From Sedimenticola thiotaurini (GTDB lineage: Bacteria; Pseudomonadota; Gammaproteobacteria; Chromatiales; Chromatiaceae): a DNA stretch of 64,000 nt. A program made the position numbers and the translations under genes. The notes beneath the pieces were generated by a model. The model saw nothing but the letters and a program-made list of their open reading frames with translations, was not told where the DNA came from and searched no databases. Positions 48,444 through 56,679 of the stretch are shown here, piece by piece. The stretch's first letter is position 1, and every line of letters starts with the position of its first letter. Location of the stretch: NCBI RefSeq assembly GCF_001007875.1, contig NZ_CP011412.1, positions 2,046,001 through 2,110,000 on the forward strand, in the 5' to 3' direction.

Positions 48444-49412
48444 ATGCGGTGGACCAATCTCGTGAAACTCTCCTATCAAGATCTCGGACAGGGCATATTC
48501 TGTATCGATACCTTCTACTACCGCCCCAACCTGGATGGCTGCTATCTGATCCAGCAGGGCGACCAGGCGGCGCTGATTGACGCCGGCACGTCCCACGTGG
48601 CACCGGCGGTGATGGAGCTGTTGAAACTGCGTGGCCTGACACCAGAACAGGTCAAGTACGTCATCCCGACCCACGTCCACCTGGATCATGCCGGCGGAAC
48701 CGGCCAGCTCATGGCCATGTTGCCTGAAGCAGAGATGATCATCCATCCCCGCGGCGCGCGCCACATGAATCATCCGGAGAAGATCATTGCCGGTACCATT
48801 GCCGTTTATGGCGAGGAGATCTTCAAAGAGCGTTACGGCGCCATCCTGCCGGTGCCGGAGGCGCGTACCATTGCGGCCGAAGATGGCTTTGAGTTCTCCC
48901 TGGGCGGACGCACCCTGCGCTGCATTCACACCGAAGGGCACGCCCGGCACCACCTCTGCATCTGGGACCAACAGAGCCGGGGACTGTTTACCGGCGATAC
49001 ATTCGGCATATCCTACCGGGAACTGGATAGTGACCAGGGTCCCTTTATGTTCCTCCCCTCCACCCCGATCGATTTTGATCCGGAGGCGTGGCATGATTCC
49101 CTGGAGCGGCTTTGCCGTCTCGACCCGACCCAGCTCTACCTGACCCATTTCTGTCGCATCGATCAACCGGCGCTCCGGGCCAAGGTGTTGCATAAAGAGA
49201 TCGACGACTATGTAGCCATTGCACTCAACGCGGGTGGCGAGCAGCGAGAACAGCAGATCCACCAGGAGCTGACGCACTACTATCAGGAGCAGCTCAGACA
49301 GCACGGCTCGCCATTGAGCAGTGCTGAAATCGATCAGGTGCTGGGCATGGACATTGCACTCTGCGCTCAGGGGCTTGAGGTGTGGTTGAAACGGCGGGAA
49401 AAACAGAAGTAG
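48444..49412 (+). CDS. Metallo-beta-lactamase-fold hydrolase
   Basis: A 322-residue MBL-fold protein. The metal site motif THVHLDHAGG lies near 73-82, followed by a histidine in TEGHARHHLCIW near 171, an acidic LFTGDTFG near 190-197, and a late LTHFCRID. The C-terminal 80 residues are helical, unlike the minimal glyoxalase II size. Substrate is unknown. The N-terminus may start at GTG 48462 rather than ATG 48444. A 123-residue gene follows by six bases. Role in the cell is not predicted. Confidence 0.82.
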   Translation: MRWTNLVKLSYQDLGQGIFCIDTFYYRPNLDGCYLIQQGDQAALIDAGTSHVAPAVMELLKLRGLTPEQVKYVIPTHVHLDHAGGTGQLMAMLPEAEMIIHPRGARHMNHPEKIIAGTIAVYGEEIFKERYGAILPVPEARTIAAEDGFEFSLGGRTLRCIHTEGHARHHLCIWDQQSRGLFTGDTFGISYRELDSDQGPFMFLPSTPIDFDPEAWHDSLERLCRLDPTQLYLTHFCRIDQPALRAKVLHKEIDDYVAIALNAGGEQREQQIHQELTHYYQEQLRQHGSPLSSAEIDQVLGMDIALCAQGLEVWLKRREKQK

Positions 49413-49418
49413 TTCAGA

Positions 49419-49790
49419 ATGGAGTTTTATCGACGGGTTGAGTCAAAGTGCAGCGCCGCACAGCTGCAGGCACTGATCACGCTGGAGCAACTCCCCAGCC
49501 TGTGTGCCTCCATTGACACGCTGCTGGAGCAGCGGGGTGAGGAGGGTCAGATCTATTGTGTCTGGGGCGCATTCGAAGTTACCCGCCAGAAGATCAGAGA
49601 TGGGGTTCGCTTCACTCTGCCTGGCTGTATTAATGCCCTGGCCTGGACTATCACTGCCAATCCCGACCATATCGTTATCCACTGCACCATCAACCGCGCT
49701 GAACACGATCAGGATTTTATCGAATCAATAGAGCAGTTCGTGGAGGATTGGCGAACCGGTCTGGCTGAAGCGCTCAACCCGGGCCAATAA
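49419..49790 (+). CDS. Conserved hypothetical protein (123 aa)
   Basis: No recognised function. The sequence is soluble, with an N-terminal helical part (EFYRRVESKCSAAQLQAL), a central IYCVWGAFEVTRQKIRDGVRFTL and an alpha/beta pattern ending in a helix. It starts six bases after the MBL-fold gene and is probably cotranscribed with it. It is convergent with the MbcA/ParS-like gene, three bases apart. Confidence 0.72.
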   Translation: MEFYRRVESKCSAAQLQALITLEQLPSLCASIDTLLEQRGEEGQIYCVWGAFEVTRQKIRDGVRFTLPGCINALAWTITANPDHIVIHCTINRAEHDQDFIESIEQFVEDWRTGLAEALNPGQ

Positions 49791-49793
49791 CCC

Positions 49794-50192
49794 TCACGAG
49801 GGGCGGGTGCTGTTCAGCTCCCAGCAGAAAGTACAGTCCAGCTCCGCCAGCACCTGCTCCAGACCATCCTCGCCCTGCTCAAGGATAAGCGACAACGGCG
49901 CCCGGCCCAGACGCCGATGGGTCTGCCGCAACCAGCGACCGCCCATGGTCGGATTAGTGGGATAGCTGGTATGCAGCGCTTCGGCAATGCGGCGCACGTA
50001 GGCGGCGCGACGCTGAATATCCGGATCATCAGGAAACGCCTCGTACTGACCCAGCCGGTTCAGTTTTCTTGAACGGGTCTCCGGAAGCCCCAGGACAAAA
50101 CAGACCTGCTCAACACCAAGACGCCAGACCCGGAGCACTTCCATGGTCTCGCGCGTTTTATTTATCGCCTGGTTCATGGCTACTGCACTCAT
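49794..50192 (-). CDS. MbcA/ParS/Xre-type antitoxin-like protein, no toxin partner
   Basis: A 132-residue protein from ATG 50192, preceded by GGAGG seven bases upstream. The N-terminal part (MNQAINKTRETMEVLRVW, GVEQVCFVLGLPETRS) is helix-turn-helix-like; the C-terminal part (PTMGGRWLRQTHRRLGRAPLSLILEQGEDGLEQVLAELD, residues about 82-120) resembles the toxin-binding domain of the MbcA/ParS antitoxins. No RES-domain toxin gene is adjacent. The assignment is by motif pattern and moderate. Confidence 0.6.
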   Translation of the reverse strand: MSAVAMNQAINKTRETMEVLRVWRLGVEQVCFVLGLPETRSRKLNRLGQYEAFPDDPDIQRRAAYVRRIAEALHTSYPTNPTMGGRWLRQTHRRLGRAPLSLILEQGEDGLEQVLAELDCTFCWELNSTRPS

Positions 50193-50269
50193 GAAACAAC
50201 CTCCCACCCGTCTCTATTTCATAGTTATTTACTGGGTTTTAAGTGTACCACTATTCGAAAAGCTTTGCT

Positions 50270-50701
50270 TCAGCCAAATATTTTCCGCCACCAACGGCGG
50301 CGATTGTTGGGCAGGACACGGGTTGAAGGCAGGTCGCAGGGGGGGAGTTTGCTCAACACCCAACCCGGCAGGGGCGGGTTGTCACTGTACCCGCAACTGA
50401 CTCCCAGGTTATGGGGATCATAAATCTTGATCAGGGCCGGCTGCTCCAGATTGTCTGCATAGACAATCCCGCAGTAATCCTCATCATGCTCACGACGCAG
50501 AAACAGCGCCATCTCTTCCAGAAAACGGCACAGATCCTGTGCGCTTGCCGGACTTTCCGGCGGAACTTCTCCGATCGCGTAGATATACCAGTCATCGGTG
50601 GGGTTTTGCAGCAACAGGGCCCAGAGCGCATCCAGCTGGGGCCAGCGCAGGGTGGCGATAAAACTGCCCCGAAAGGCCGCCATAAACGGGTTTTCTTCCA
50701 A
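50270..50701 (-). CDS. Conserved hypothetical protein (143 aa)
   Basis: No recognised function. The sequence is soluble, with a helical N-terminal region (MAAFRGSFIATLRWPQLDALW), DDWYIYAIGEVPPES, REHDEDYCGIVYADN near 70-84 and LIKIYDPHNLGVSCGYS near 89-105. The C-terminal tail is basic (RRRWWRKIFG). The conserved-looking DYCGIVYAD and KIYDPHNLG blocks suggest a real family found in related gammaproteobacteria. It lies upstream of the MbcA/ParS-like gene on the same strand, 77 bases apart; whether they function together is unknown. Confidence 0.7.
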   Translation of the reverse strand: MEENPFMAAFRGSFIATLRWPQLDALWALLLQNPTDDWYIYAIGEVPPESPASAQDLCRFLEEMALFLRREHDEDYCGIVYADNLEQPALIKIYDPHNLGVSCGYSDNPPLPGWVLSKLPPCDLPSTRVLPNNRRRWWRKIFG

Positions 50702-50813
50702 TGATCCAGCCTCCAGGCAACCAAATTTGGGTGGTTGGGGAAGTCTCGCACGACCGGTAAACTATTTGAAATCAAAATCTGTTAAGGGATTATAAACAGG
50801 CCCCTGATCGGGG

Positions 50814-50819
50814 TATAAT
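50814..50819 (+). promoter_or_regulatory. Probable -10 element for purC
   Basis: TATAAT 32 bases before the purC ATG. No good -35 hexamer is seen at the usual distance; the preceding CCCC/GGGG can form a small hairpin. Confidence 0.4.
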
Positions 50820-50851
50820 CGGGTCCTTTTCAATCACCAAGTTCCGCCACT

Positions 50852-51745
50852 ATGAGCCAAGCTGACGCACTGTTTGAAACCGACCTGCCCCACCTGAAGC
50901 TGCTGAACCGCGGCAAGGTCCGGGACATTTTTGATATTGATGACCAGCACATGCTGATCGTCGCCAGCGACCGCCTGTCGGCATTCGACGTGGTACTGCC
51001 CCAGCCGATCCCCGGCAAGGGTGAAGTACTCACCCGGGTGGCCAACTTCTGGTTTGAACGGACCCGTTCCATCCTGCCCAACCACCTGTCCGATATGCCC
51101 CTGGAAGAGGTGGTACCGGACGTGGCGCAGCGGGCCAGACTGGGCGATCGGGCCACCGTGGTACGCAAGCTGAAACCCCTGCCGGTGGAGGCCATCGTGC
51201 GGGGCTACATCATCGGTTCGGGCTGGAAGGATTATCAGAAAACCGGTGAGGTCTGCGGCATCCGCCTGCCGGAGGGACTGCGCCAGGCGGACAAACTGCC
51301 GGAACCGATCTTCACCCCCTCGTCCAAGGCGGAAGTGGGCGATCACGATGAGAACATCAGCTTCCAGCAGATGATTGATCTGATCGGCGAGGAACTGGCC
51401 AACCAGGTACGGGACGCCAGCCTGCGCATCTACAGCGAGTGCGCCGACTACGCCCTGCAGAAGGGTATTATCATTGCCGATACCAAGTTTGAATTTGGCC
51501 TGGACGAGCAGGGTCAGCTCTACCTGATCGACGAAGTACTGACCCCCGACTCCTCCCGCTTCTGGCCTGCCGACCAGTACCAGCCGGGCATGAGTCCGCC
51601 CAGTTTCGACAAGCAGTTTGTGCGGGATTACCTGGAGACCCTGGACTGGGACAAGACCCCGCCAGGACCGGTGCTGCCGGACGAGGTGATCACCCGGACT
51701 GCCGAGAAGTACCGCGAGGCCGAGCAGATCCTGACCGGCCGCTGA
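50852..51745 (+). CDS. purC: Phosphoribosylaminoimidazole-succinocarboxamide synthase
   Basis: SAICAR synthase of purine synthesis, joining CAIR and aspartate with ATP. The 297-residue protein has [15 protein letters not shown] at the N-terminus, the active-site region [21 protein letters not shown] near 115-135, [11 protein letters not shown] near 210 and [18 protein letters not shown] near 225-242. It is the longer form of the family, as in Pseudomonas and yeast rather than the about 240-residue E. coli form. Confidence 0.96.
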   Translation: MSQADALFETDLPHLKLLNRGKVRDIFDIDDQHMLIVASDRLSAFDVVLPQPIPGKGEVLTRVANFWFERTRSILPNHLSDMPLEEVVPDVAQRARLGDRATVVRKLKPLPVEAIVRGYIIGSGWKDYQKTGEVCGIRLPEGLRQADKLPEPIFTPSSKAEVGDHDENISFQQMIDLIGEELANQVRDASLRIYSECADYALQKGIIIADTKFEFGLDEQGQLYLIDEVLTPDSSRFWPADQYQPGMSPPSFDKQFVRDYLETLDWDKTPPGPVLPDEVITRTAEKYREAEQILTGR

Positions 51746-51779
51746 GCGCTACTTACTGGCGACAAAGTCGTGCATAAGC

Positions 51780-51802
51780 GTGGGCACCGCTTTGGTGCCC
51801 AC
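51780..51802 (+). terminator. Perfect 9-bp hairpin downstream of purC
   Basis: GTGGGCACC (51780-51788) and GGTGCCCAC (51794-51802) pair around a GCTTT loop, 35 bases after purC and 29 bases before the glutaredoxin gene. No T-run follows, so it may be a processing or stability element rather than a strong terminator. Confidence 0.45.
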
Positions 51803-51830
51803 CCTGCGGAACTGACCAGGTGATCCACTG

Positions 51831-52088
51831 ATGAAAAAGCGCCAGACACGCATCACGCTCTACAGCAGCCGCAACTGCAGTCACTGCCGCCGGGCCAAAG
51901 CTTACCTGAAAGAGCACCACATCCCCTTTACCGAGCAGGATGTGGAGCGCAACCGGCGCGCGCAACTCGATTTCATGCGCGCCGGCGGCCGTGGCGTACC
52001 CCTGATCATGGTGGGCGAACAGCAGGTCCACGGCTTTGAACCCCGTCAGTTGCAGCGGGCCCTGCGCCAGGCAGGCTTCGATGTCTGA
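51831..52088 (+). CDS. Glutaredoxin-family protein
   Basis: An 85-residue thioredoxin-fold protein. It has the redox motif CSHC (about 16-19) in SRNCSHCRRAKAYL, the cis-proline GVPLIMVGEQQVHGF near 54-68, and a C-terminal helix. This fits a small dithiol glutaredoxin, with a basic loop after the motif. Its last eight bases overlap the srkA start (ATGTCTGA), so the two are probably coupled. Confidence 0.88.
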   Translation: MKKRQTRITLYSSRNCSHCRRAKAYLKEHHIPFTEQDVERNRRAQLDFMRAGGRGVPLIMVGEQQVHGFEPRQLQRALRQAGFDV

Positions 52089-53070
52089 GGCGGAGACCCC
52101 TTACGCCGATCTAAGCCCCGAAACCATCCTCTGCGCCCTGGAATCGGTCGGTTACCAGCCCAGTGGCGGCATGCTGGCTCTCAACAGCTACGAAAACCGG
52201 GTCTACCAGATCGGCATGGAGGATTCCCCACCCCTGGTGGCCAAGTTCTATCGACCGGAACGCTGGAGCGATGCCAGCATCCAGGAGGAGCACGACTTCA
52301 CCCTGGCACTGGCCGCCGACGAGATACCGGTTGTTCCGCCGTTGCAGGACCCGGCGGGAAACACCCTGCACCACTACCAGGGCTACCGTTTCGCCCTGTT
52401 TCCCCGCCGTGGCGGCCGCTGGCCGGAGCTGGAGAACCCCGATAACCTGGCCTGGATCGGCCGCTTTATCGCCCGGATTCATCTGCTGGGCGCCGCCCGG
52501 CCGTTCGAACACCGTCCCCGCATCGATCCGGATCAGATGGGCCGGGCCTGCGCCCAGTATCTGTTAGATGAGGGGGCTATTCCCCTGGAACTGGAATCCA
52601 GCTATCGGCGGATCACCGAGGCACTCCAGCAGCACATTGATGCCGCCTTCAGCGCCACCAGGGATTGCCAGACAATTCGTCTGCATGGCGACTGCCACCC
52701 GGGCAATATCCTCTGGACTGACCAGGGCCCGCACTTCGTGGACATGGATGATTGTCGCAGCGGCCCGGCGATTCAGGATCTGTGGATGCTGCTGTCCGGT
52801 GATCGACAGGAGATGGCGTTGCAGTTGAGCTATATCCGGGAGGGCTACGAGACCTTCCGCGAACTGGATAGCCGGGAGGTGGCCCTGATTGAACCGCTGC
52901 GTACCCTGCGCATGATCCACTACGCTGCCTGGCTGGCCCGACGCTGGCGCGACCCGGCCTTTCCCCAGGCGTTCCCCTGGTTCCACACCCACCAGTACTG
53001 GCAGTCCCACCTGGGGGAACTGGAGCAGCAGCTCCGCCTGCTGGATGAGCCACCGCTGCCGCTCTACTGA
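52081..53070 (+). CDS. srkA: Stress response kinase SrkA (YihE/RdoA family)
   Basis: Protein serine/threonine kinase of the choline-kinase/APH fold that counters MazEF-related and Cpx-linked stress death in E. coli. ATG 52081 is preferred over the open frame to 52036; it gives 329 residues. Motifs are LNSYENRVYQIG near 33-44, VAKFYRPERW near 52-61, the catalytic LHGDCHPGNILW near 201-212 and FVDMDDCRSGPAIQDLW near 219-235 with the metal-binding Asp. It is coupled to the glutaredoxin gene. Confidence 0.92.
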   Translation: MSEAETPYADLSPETILCALESVGYQPSGGMLALNSYENRVYQIGMEDSPPLVAKFYRPERWSDASIQEEHDFTLALAADEIPVVPPLQDPAGNTLHHYQGYRFALFPRRGGRWPELENPDNLAWIGRFIARIHLLGAARPFEHRPRIDPDQMGRACAQYLLDEGAIPLELESSYRRITEALQQHIDAAFSATRDCQTIRLHGDCHPGNILWTDQGPHFVDMDDCRSGPAIQDLWMLLSGDRQEMALQLSYIREGYETFRELDSREVALIEPLRTLRMIHYAAWLARRWRDPAFPQAFPWFHTHQYWQSHLGELEQQLRLLDEPPLPLY

Positions 53071-53158
53071 GTTACTCCCCTGTCCGCGCCTGATATTGCC
53101 CCCTACCCTGCAATAGAGCGGCATGGGCAGAAGGATGCGTATCGCGCAAAAAATCTAT

Positions 53159-54268
53159 TTACCGGCGAGGATTGTCCAACACATCCGCCTCGACCCGGTC
53201 CAGCATCTCGAATACCTGGTGGCTGTTCTGCTCCATCACCTCAAATGCCTGCAACAGGGCAGGATAATTGCGCTGCTCGCCACCCAGCAGTTCGAATACC
53301 CCTTTGGTCCCCTGGTGTACTACCGAGTGGGGCTCCTCGATCTGCTGATAGTAACTCGAGTGGGAGAAAAACTCCTTACCCTCTCCTTCGTAGAACCACT
53401 TGCCCAGACGACAGTTATGATGATCGACAAAATCGAAGGCCGGCGCATTCATATTGACCGAGAGGTAGGTATTCACCTTCCAGAGCACATGATCCAGCTT
53501 GGCCAGACTGAGGAAGACACTGTCGGTCATCTTGTTGAGGTCCTCAAAATAGGACTGCATCCCGCCGCCCATCTTGCCCAGGTCCTGTTGAAAACCAGTG
53601 ACCGCGCTCGCCACCTTGCCCACCATCTCGATCACCTGCACCGACGCCTGGGAGACTGACCTGACATTATCCTGCATGGTCTGAATCACGTCGTTGATCT
53701 CGGTGATGGCAGACTGAGTCTTGTCGGCCAGCCCACGCACCTCATCGGCGACCACGGCAAAGCCGCGCCCCTGCTCGCCAGCCCGTGCCGCCTCAATGGC
53801 CGCGTTCAGGGCCAGCAGGTTGGTCTGCTCCGCGATCCCCTTGATCAGGGCCAGGATGGAACTGATCTCACCGGCCCGGGAAGACATATCCGATACCGAC
53901 TCACCGGATCTTGCTGACACAGCGGAAAGGGTGTCAAGATCCGCGGTGATCTGCTGGATGTGGTTCACCAGCGTCTCGATCTCACCGCTGATTGCGCCAA
54001 ATCCGGCCAATGAGTGCTTGGCAGCGCTCACCGATCCGGCCAGATTTCCCTGAATATCCACCAGCCCCAGCTTCAGGTTTTCATTCTCGAAGCGCATCAG
54101 TTGATCCAGTTGCGCCTCCCGGCCAGCGGTCGCCCTGAGACGATCCAGCTCCTCATCCCGGGCCGCCAGTTCCGCTCTACACTGCTCCACTTCCCGGCTA
54201 AGCCGCTGATTCTCCTCTTCCAGCTCAACTAAACGTTTTTTCTGCTCACCCATGCCAAACAATGCCAT
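53159..54268 (-). CDS. Soluble methyl-accepting chemotaxis protein with CZB zinc domain
   Basis: Cytoplasmic chemoreceptor-like protein. ATG 54268 has GGAGG five bases upstream; the frame to 54289 only adds seven residues. The 369-residue protein has no membrane segment. Residues 12-60 are a charged coiled coil; about 70-260 is the MCP signalling domain with the hairpin tip [32 protein letters not shown] near 143-174. The C-terminal CZB domain contains [24 protein letters not shown] and [10 protein letters not shown], the His/Cys zinc ligands. CZB receptors are linked to zinc or hypochlorite sensing. The partner Che proteins are not in the window. Confidence 0.92.
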   Translation of the reverse strand: MALFGMGEQKKRLVELEEENQRLSREVEQCRAELAARDEELDRLRATAGREAQLDQLMRFENENLKLGLVDIQGNLAGSVSAAKHSLAGFGAISGEIETLVNHIQQITADLDTLSAVSARSGESVSDMSSRAGEISSILALIKGIAEQTNLLALNAAIEAARAGEQGRGFAVVADEVRGLADKTQSAITEINDVIQTMQDNVRSVSQASVQVIEMVGKVASAVTGFQQDLGKMGGGMQSYFEDLNKMTDSVFLSLAKLDHVLWKVNTYLSVNMNAPAFDFVDHHNCRLGKWFYEGEGKEFFSHSSYYQQIEEPHSVVHQGTKGVFELLGGEQRNYPALLQAFEVMEQNSHQVFEMLDRVEADVLDNPRR

Positions 54269-54379
54269 CACGACCTCCCTAACAAACATCCCTCTGTTAC
54301 GATTCGTTGCATTCCTGCCTTCCTGTAAAGAGCTATAGCGTCATTTCACCGGTATTCTGCAGTTTTTCTGCCATTTTGC

Positions 54380-55684
54380 TCAGAGGGAACCGGCTGCCTT
54401 GATCATCAGGTAGCCATTCACCAGGGCCACCGGCAGTTGGGGAGCCTGCAGGTCCAGCATCAATACGCCCTGGTGCCGCAGTCGCTCCAGGCTCTTGCGT
54501 CGGCTCTCCAGGTACTCATTGACCGCATGAAACTCCAGTGCCCCATCAAGATCCGTCACCGGCCGTTCCAACACCTCATCCAGTATGGATTCGCGCAGAT
54601 TGGCCACCACCACCAGGTGACGCCGTTTCAGCAACTGAATGGCCGCGGCCAGGTCGGCATGGTCTTCATCCCGGGTGTTGGTCATCACTATCACCAGGGC
54701 CCGGCGCTGTTGCAGCGCCATTAACTGTTTGGCCGCCAGCAGGAAATCCGCCGCCCCGGCTCCGGCGCTGACATCATAAGTGCGTGCCAGCAGCTCCCGA
54801 ACCACCCCATCGCCCTTGCGGGGCGGCAACCAGCGATCCACGCCCCCGAAGGTGAGCAGACCCACCGCGTCCCCCTGCTGGGCCGCCACATGGGCCAGCA
54901 GCAACAGGGCATTCAGGGCCTGATCCAGATGCACCCGGCCGGACTCCTCGTGGCGCATGCGACGCCCACAATCCAGCAGGAACAGCACCTGTTGATCCCG
55001 CTCATCCTGATACTCCCTGGAGATGAGCTTTCGGTAGCGTGAGCTGGCTTTCCAGTCGATCTGGCGCAGCGCGTCGCCAGCCTGATACGCCCGCAACTGG
55101 TGGAAGTCGTTGCCCTGGCCGCGCCGCTGGCGCCGTCGCACCCCCATCTGACTGAGGCGGTGATCGGTAGCCAGCAGGGCATAACGGCCGATCTCCTGGA
55201 AGTCGGGAAACACCTGGACCGGTTCCGCCAGCGGGTAGAAGTGGCGCCGGCGCCATAGCCCCAGTGGTGAGATCCCGACCAGGTCGCAACCGGCAAATTT
55301 AGCATCGCCGCGTCGGCGTGGCCGGACCCGGTACGTTACCTGGCTGAAGCCACCCGCCGGAACCTCCAGCCGGTAGGGCATGGCCTCGCTGTCGAAGTCG
55401 GCCGGATAGTGATCATGCAGCCATAACCGAAGCGGCTGAGGTCCGCTATTTTCCAGTCTCAATGCCACCTTCGACCAGACGCCCACCGGGATCGCGCGGC
55501 GCAGACTGCGACTGAGCGTAACCGGCGGCTCCTTCAACGCCAGCAGGGCATCCAGCAGCGCCACCCCCAGCAGCATCCAGAACAGCACCTGCCAGAGTAT
55601 CTGCAGGGCCGGATAGAAAGCCGCCAGCAATGCCACCAGGCAGACGGCAGAGAGGGCCCAGAGCAGCGACCGATCAGGGGTCAT
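54380..55684 (-). CDS. DUF58 domain protein (MoxR-associated)
   Basis: A 434-residue protein with two N-terminal membrane helices (about 7-30 and 33-48) and a conserved C-terminal DUF58 region (GVRRRQRRGQGNDFHQLRAYQAGD near 172-195, IDWKASSRYRKLISREYQDERDQQVLFLLDCGRRM near 199-234) that shares the vWA-type Asp pattern (DCGRRM). DUF58 proteins are partners of MoxR ATPases in membrane or envelope complexes. Its ATG overlaps the moxR stop (ATGA). It is the last gene of a seven-gene operon. Confidence 0.88.
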   Translation of the reverse strand: MTPDRSLLWALSAVCLVALLAAFYPALQILWQVLFWMLLGVALLDALLALKEPPVTLSRSLRRAIPVGVWSKVALRLENSGPQPLRLWLHDHYPADFDSEAMPYRLEVPAGGFSQVTYRVRPRRRGDAKFAGCDLVGISPLGLWRRRHFYPLAEPVQVFPDFQEIGRYALLATDHRLSQMGVRRRQRRGQGNDFHQLRAYQAGDALRQIDWKASSRYRKLISREYQDERDQQVLFLLDCGRRMRHEESGRVHLDQALNALLLLAHVAAQQGDAVGLLTFGGVDRWLPPRKGDGVVRELLARTYDVSAGAGAADFLLAAKQLMALQQRRALVIVMTNTRDEDHADLAAAIQLLKRRHLVVVANLRESILDEVLERPVTDLDGALEFHAVNEYLESRRKSLERLRHQGVLMLDLQAPQLPVALVNGYLMIKAAGSL

Positions 55685-56679
55685 ATGCGGGGCGCATCCA
55701 CATTGACCAGGATATCGGCCAACACATCGTCCGGTTGATAACCCTCGATCTCCAGATCGGTGGTCAGTTTCATGCGGTGACGCAGTACTGCCGGCGCCAC
55801 TCCCTTCACATCGTCGGGCGTAACAAAGGCGTTGCCGGCCAGCAGGGCGTGGGCCCGTGCGGCACGCAACAGAGCGATACTGCCACGCGGTCCCGGCCCC
55901 ACTTCCACCCCGCTCCAGTCCCGCGCTGCCCGTACAATCCGCACCGCGTAGGCGACAATCTGTTCATCCACCCGCAGGCCGGCCGCCACCTGTTGCAGCT
56001 TCAACACCTGGGCAGGCTGCAGCAAGCGCCCCACCTGGGAGATATCCAGCTGGTCCCCCACCGCACCATGGGTGACATGGTGCACCAGGGCCTGCTCCTC
56101 ATCCTCGGTCGGGTAGTCGATATAGACCTTGAGCAGAAAGCGGTCCAACTGCGCCTGCGGCAGCGGGTAGGTGCCCTCCTGTTCAATCGGGTTCTGGGTA
56201 GCCAGCACCAGGAACGGTAGCTCCAGCGGATAGGCGTTGCCTTCGATGGTCACCTGCTGCTCCTGCATCACCTCCAGTAGGGCCGACTGGGTCTTGGCCG
56301 GCGCCCGGTTGATCTCGTCCGCCAGCAGAAAGTTACAGAAAACCGGCCCCTTGCGTACCCGGAAGGCGTCCCGTTTCATATCGAACATGACGTGTCCACT
56401 GATGTCACTGGGCATCAGATCAGGTGTGAACTGGACCCGGCTGAAGTGGCCGCCCACTGCTGCGGCCAGTGCCCGTACCAGCAAGGTCTTGCCGAGCCCC
56501 GGCACCCCTTCCACCAGCACGTGGCCCGCCGCCAGCAGACCCACGATCACCTCCCGGATGACCCGGTTCTGACCGATCACCGCCCGCTGTACTTCCCGCT
56601 CCAGACCCCGCACCTGCGCCTGGATCTCCTCGGGCAGACCGCTCGCTGCCTGCCCCGTCCCGTTCATCGCCTCATCCAC
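55681..56679 (-). CDS. MoxR-family AAA+ ATPase
   Basis: A 332-residue AAA+ chaperone-type ATPase. It has Walker A GVPGLGKTLLV near 58-68, Walker B FLLADEINRAPAKTQSALLEVM near 118-139, sensor 1 region ATQNPIEQEGTYPLPQAQLDRF near 155-176, and the lid. MoxR ATPases assemble or modify partner proteins, often vWA/DUF58 proteins. Start GTG 56679 is used; ATG 56667 is equally possible. Here it acts with DUF58 (downstream) and the DUF4350 protein (upstream). Confidence 0.92.
   Translation of the reverse strand: MDEAMNGTGQAASGLPEEIQAQVRGLEREVQRAVIGQNRVIREVIVGLLAAGHVLVEGVPGLGKTLLVRALAAAVGGHFSRVQFTPDLMPSDISGHVMFDMKRDAFRVRKGPVFCNFLLADEINRAPAKTQSALLEVMQEQQVTIEGNAYPLELPFLVLATQNPIEQEGTYPLPQAQLDRFLLKVYIDYPTEDEEQALVHHVTHGAVGDQLDISQVGRLLQPAQVLKLQQVAAGLRVDEQIVAYAVRIVRAARDWSGVEVGPGPRGSIALLRAARAHALLAGNAFVTPDDVKGVAPAVLRHRMKLTTDLEIEGYQPDDVLADILVNVDAPRI

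Noticed and set aside
48309-49304. 331-codon minus-strand frame over the MBL-fold gene
   Set aside because: The plus strand has the clear THVHLDHAGG metal motif and a full domain; the minus frame is a shadow.
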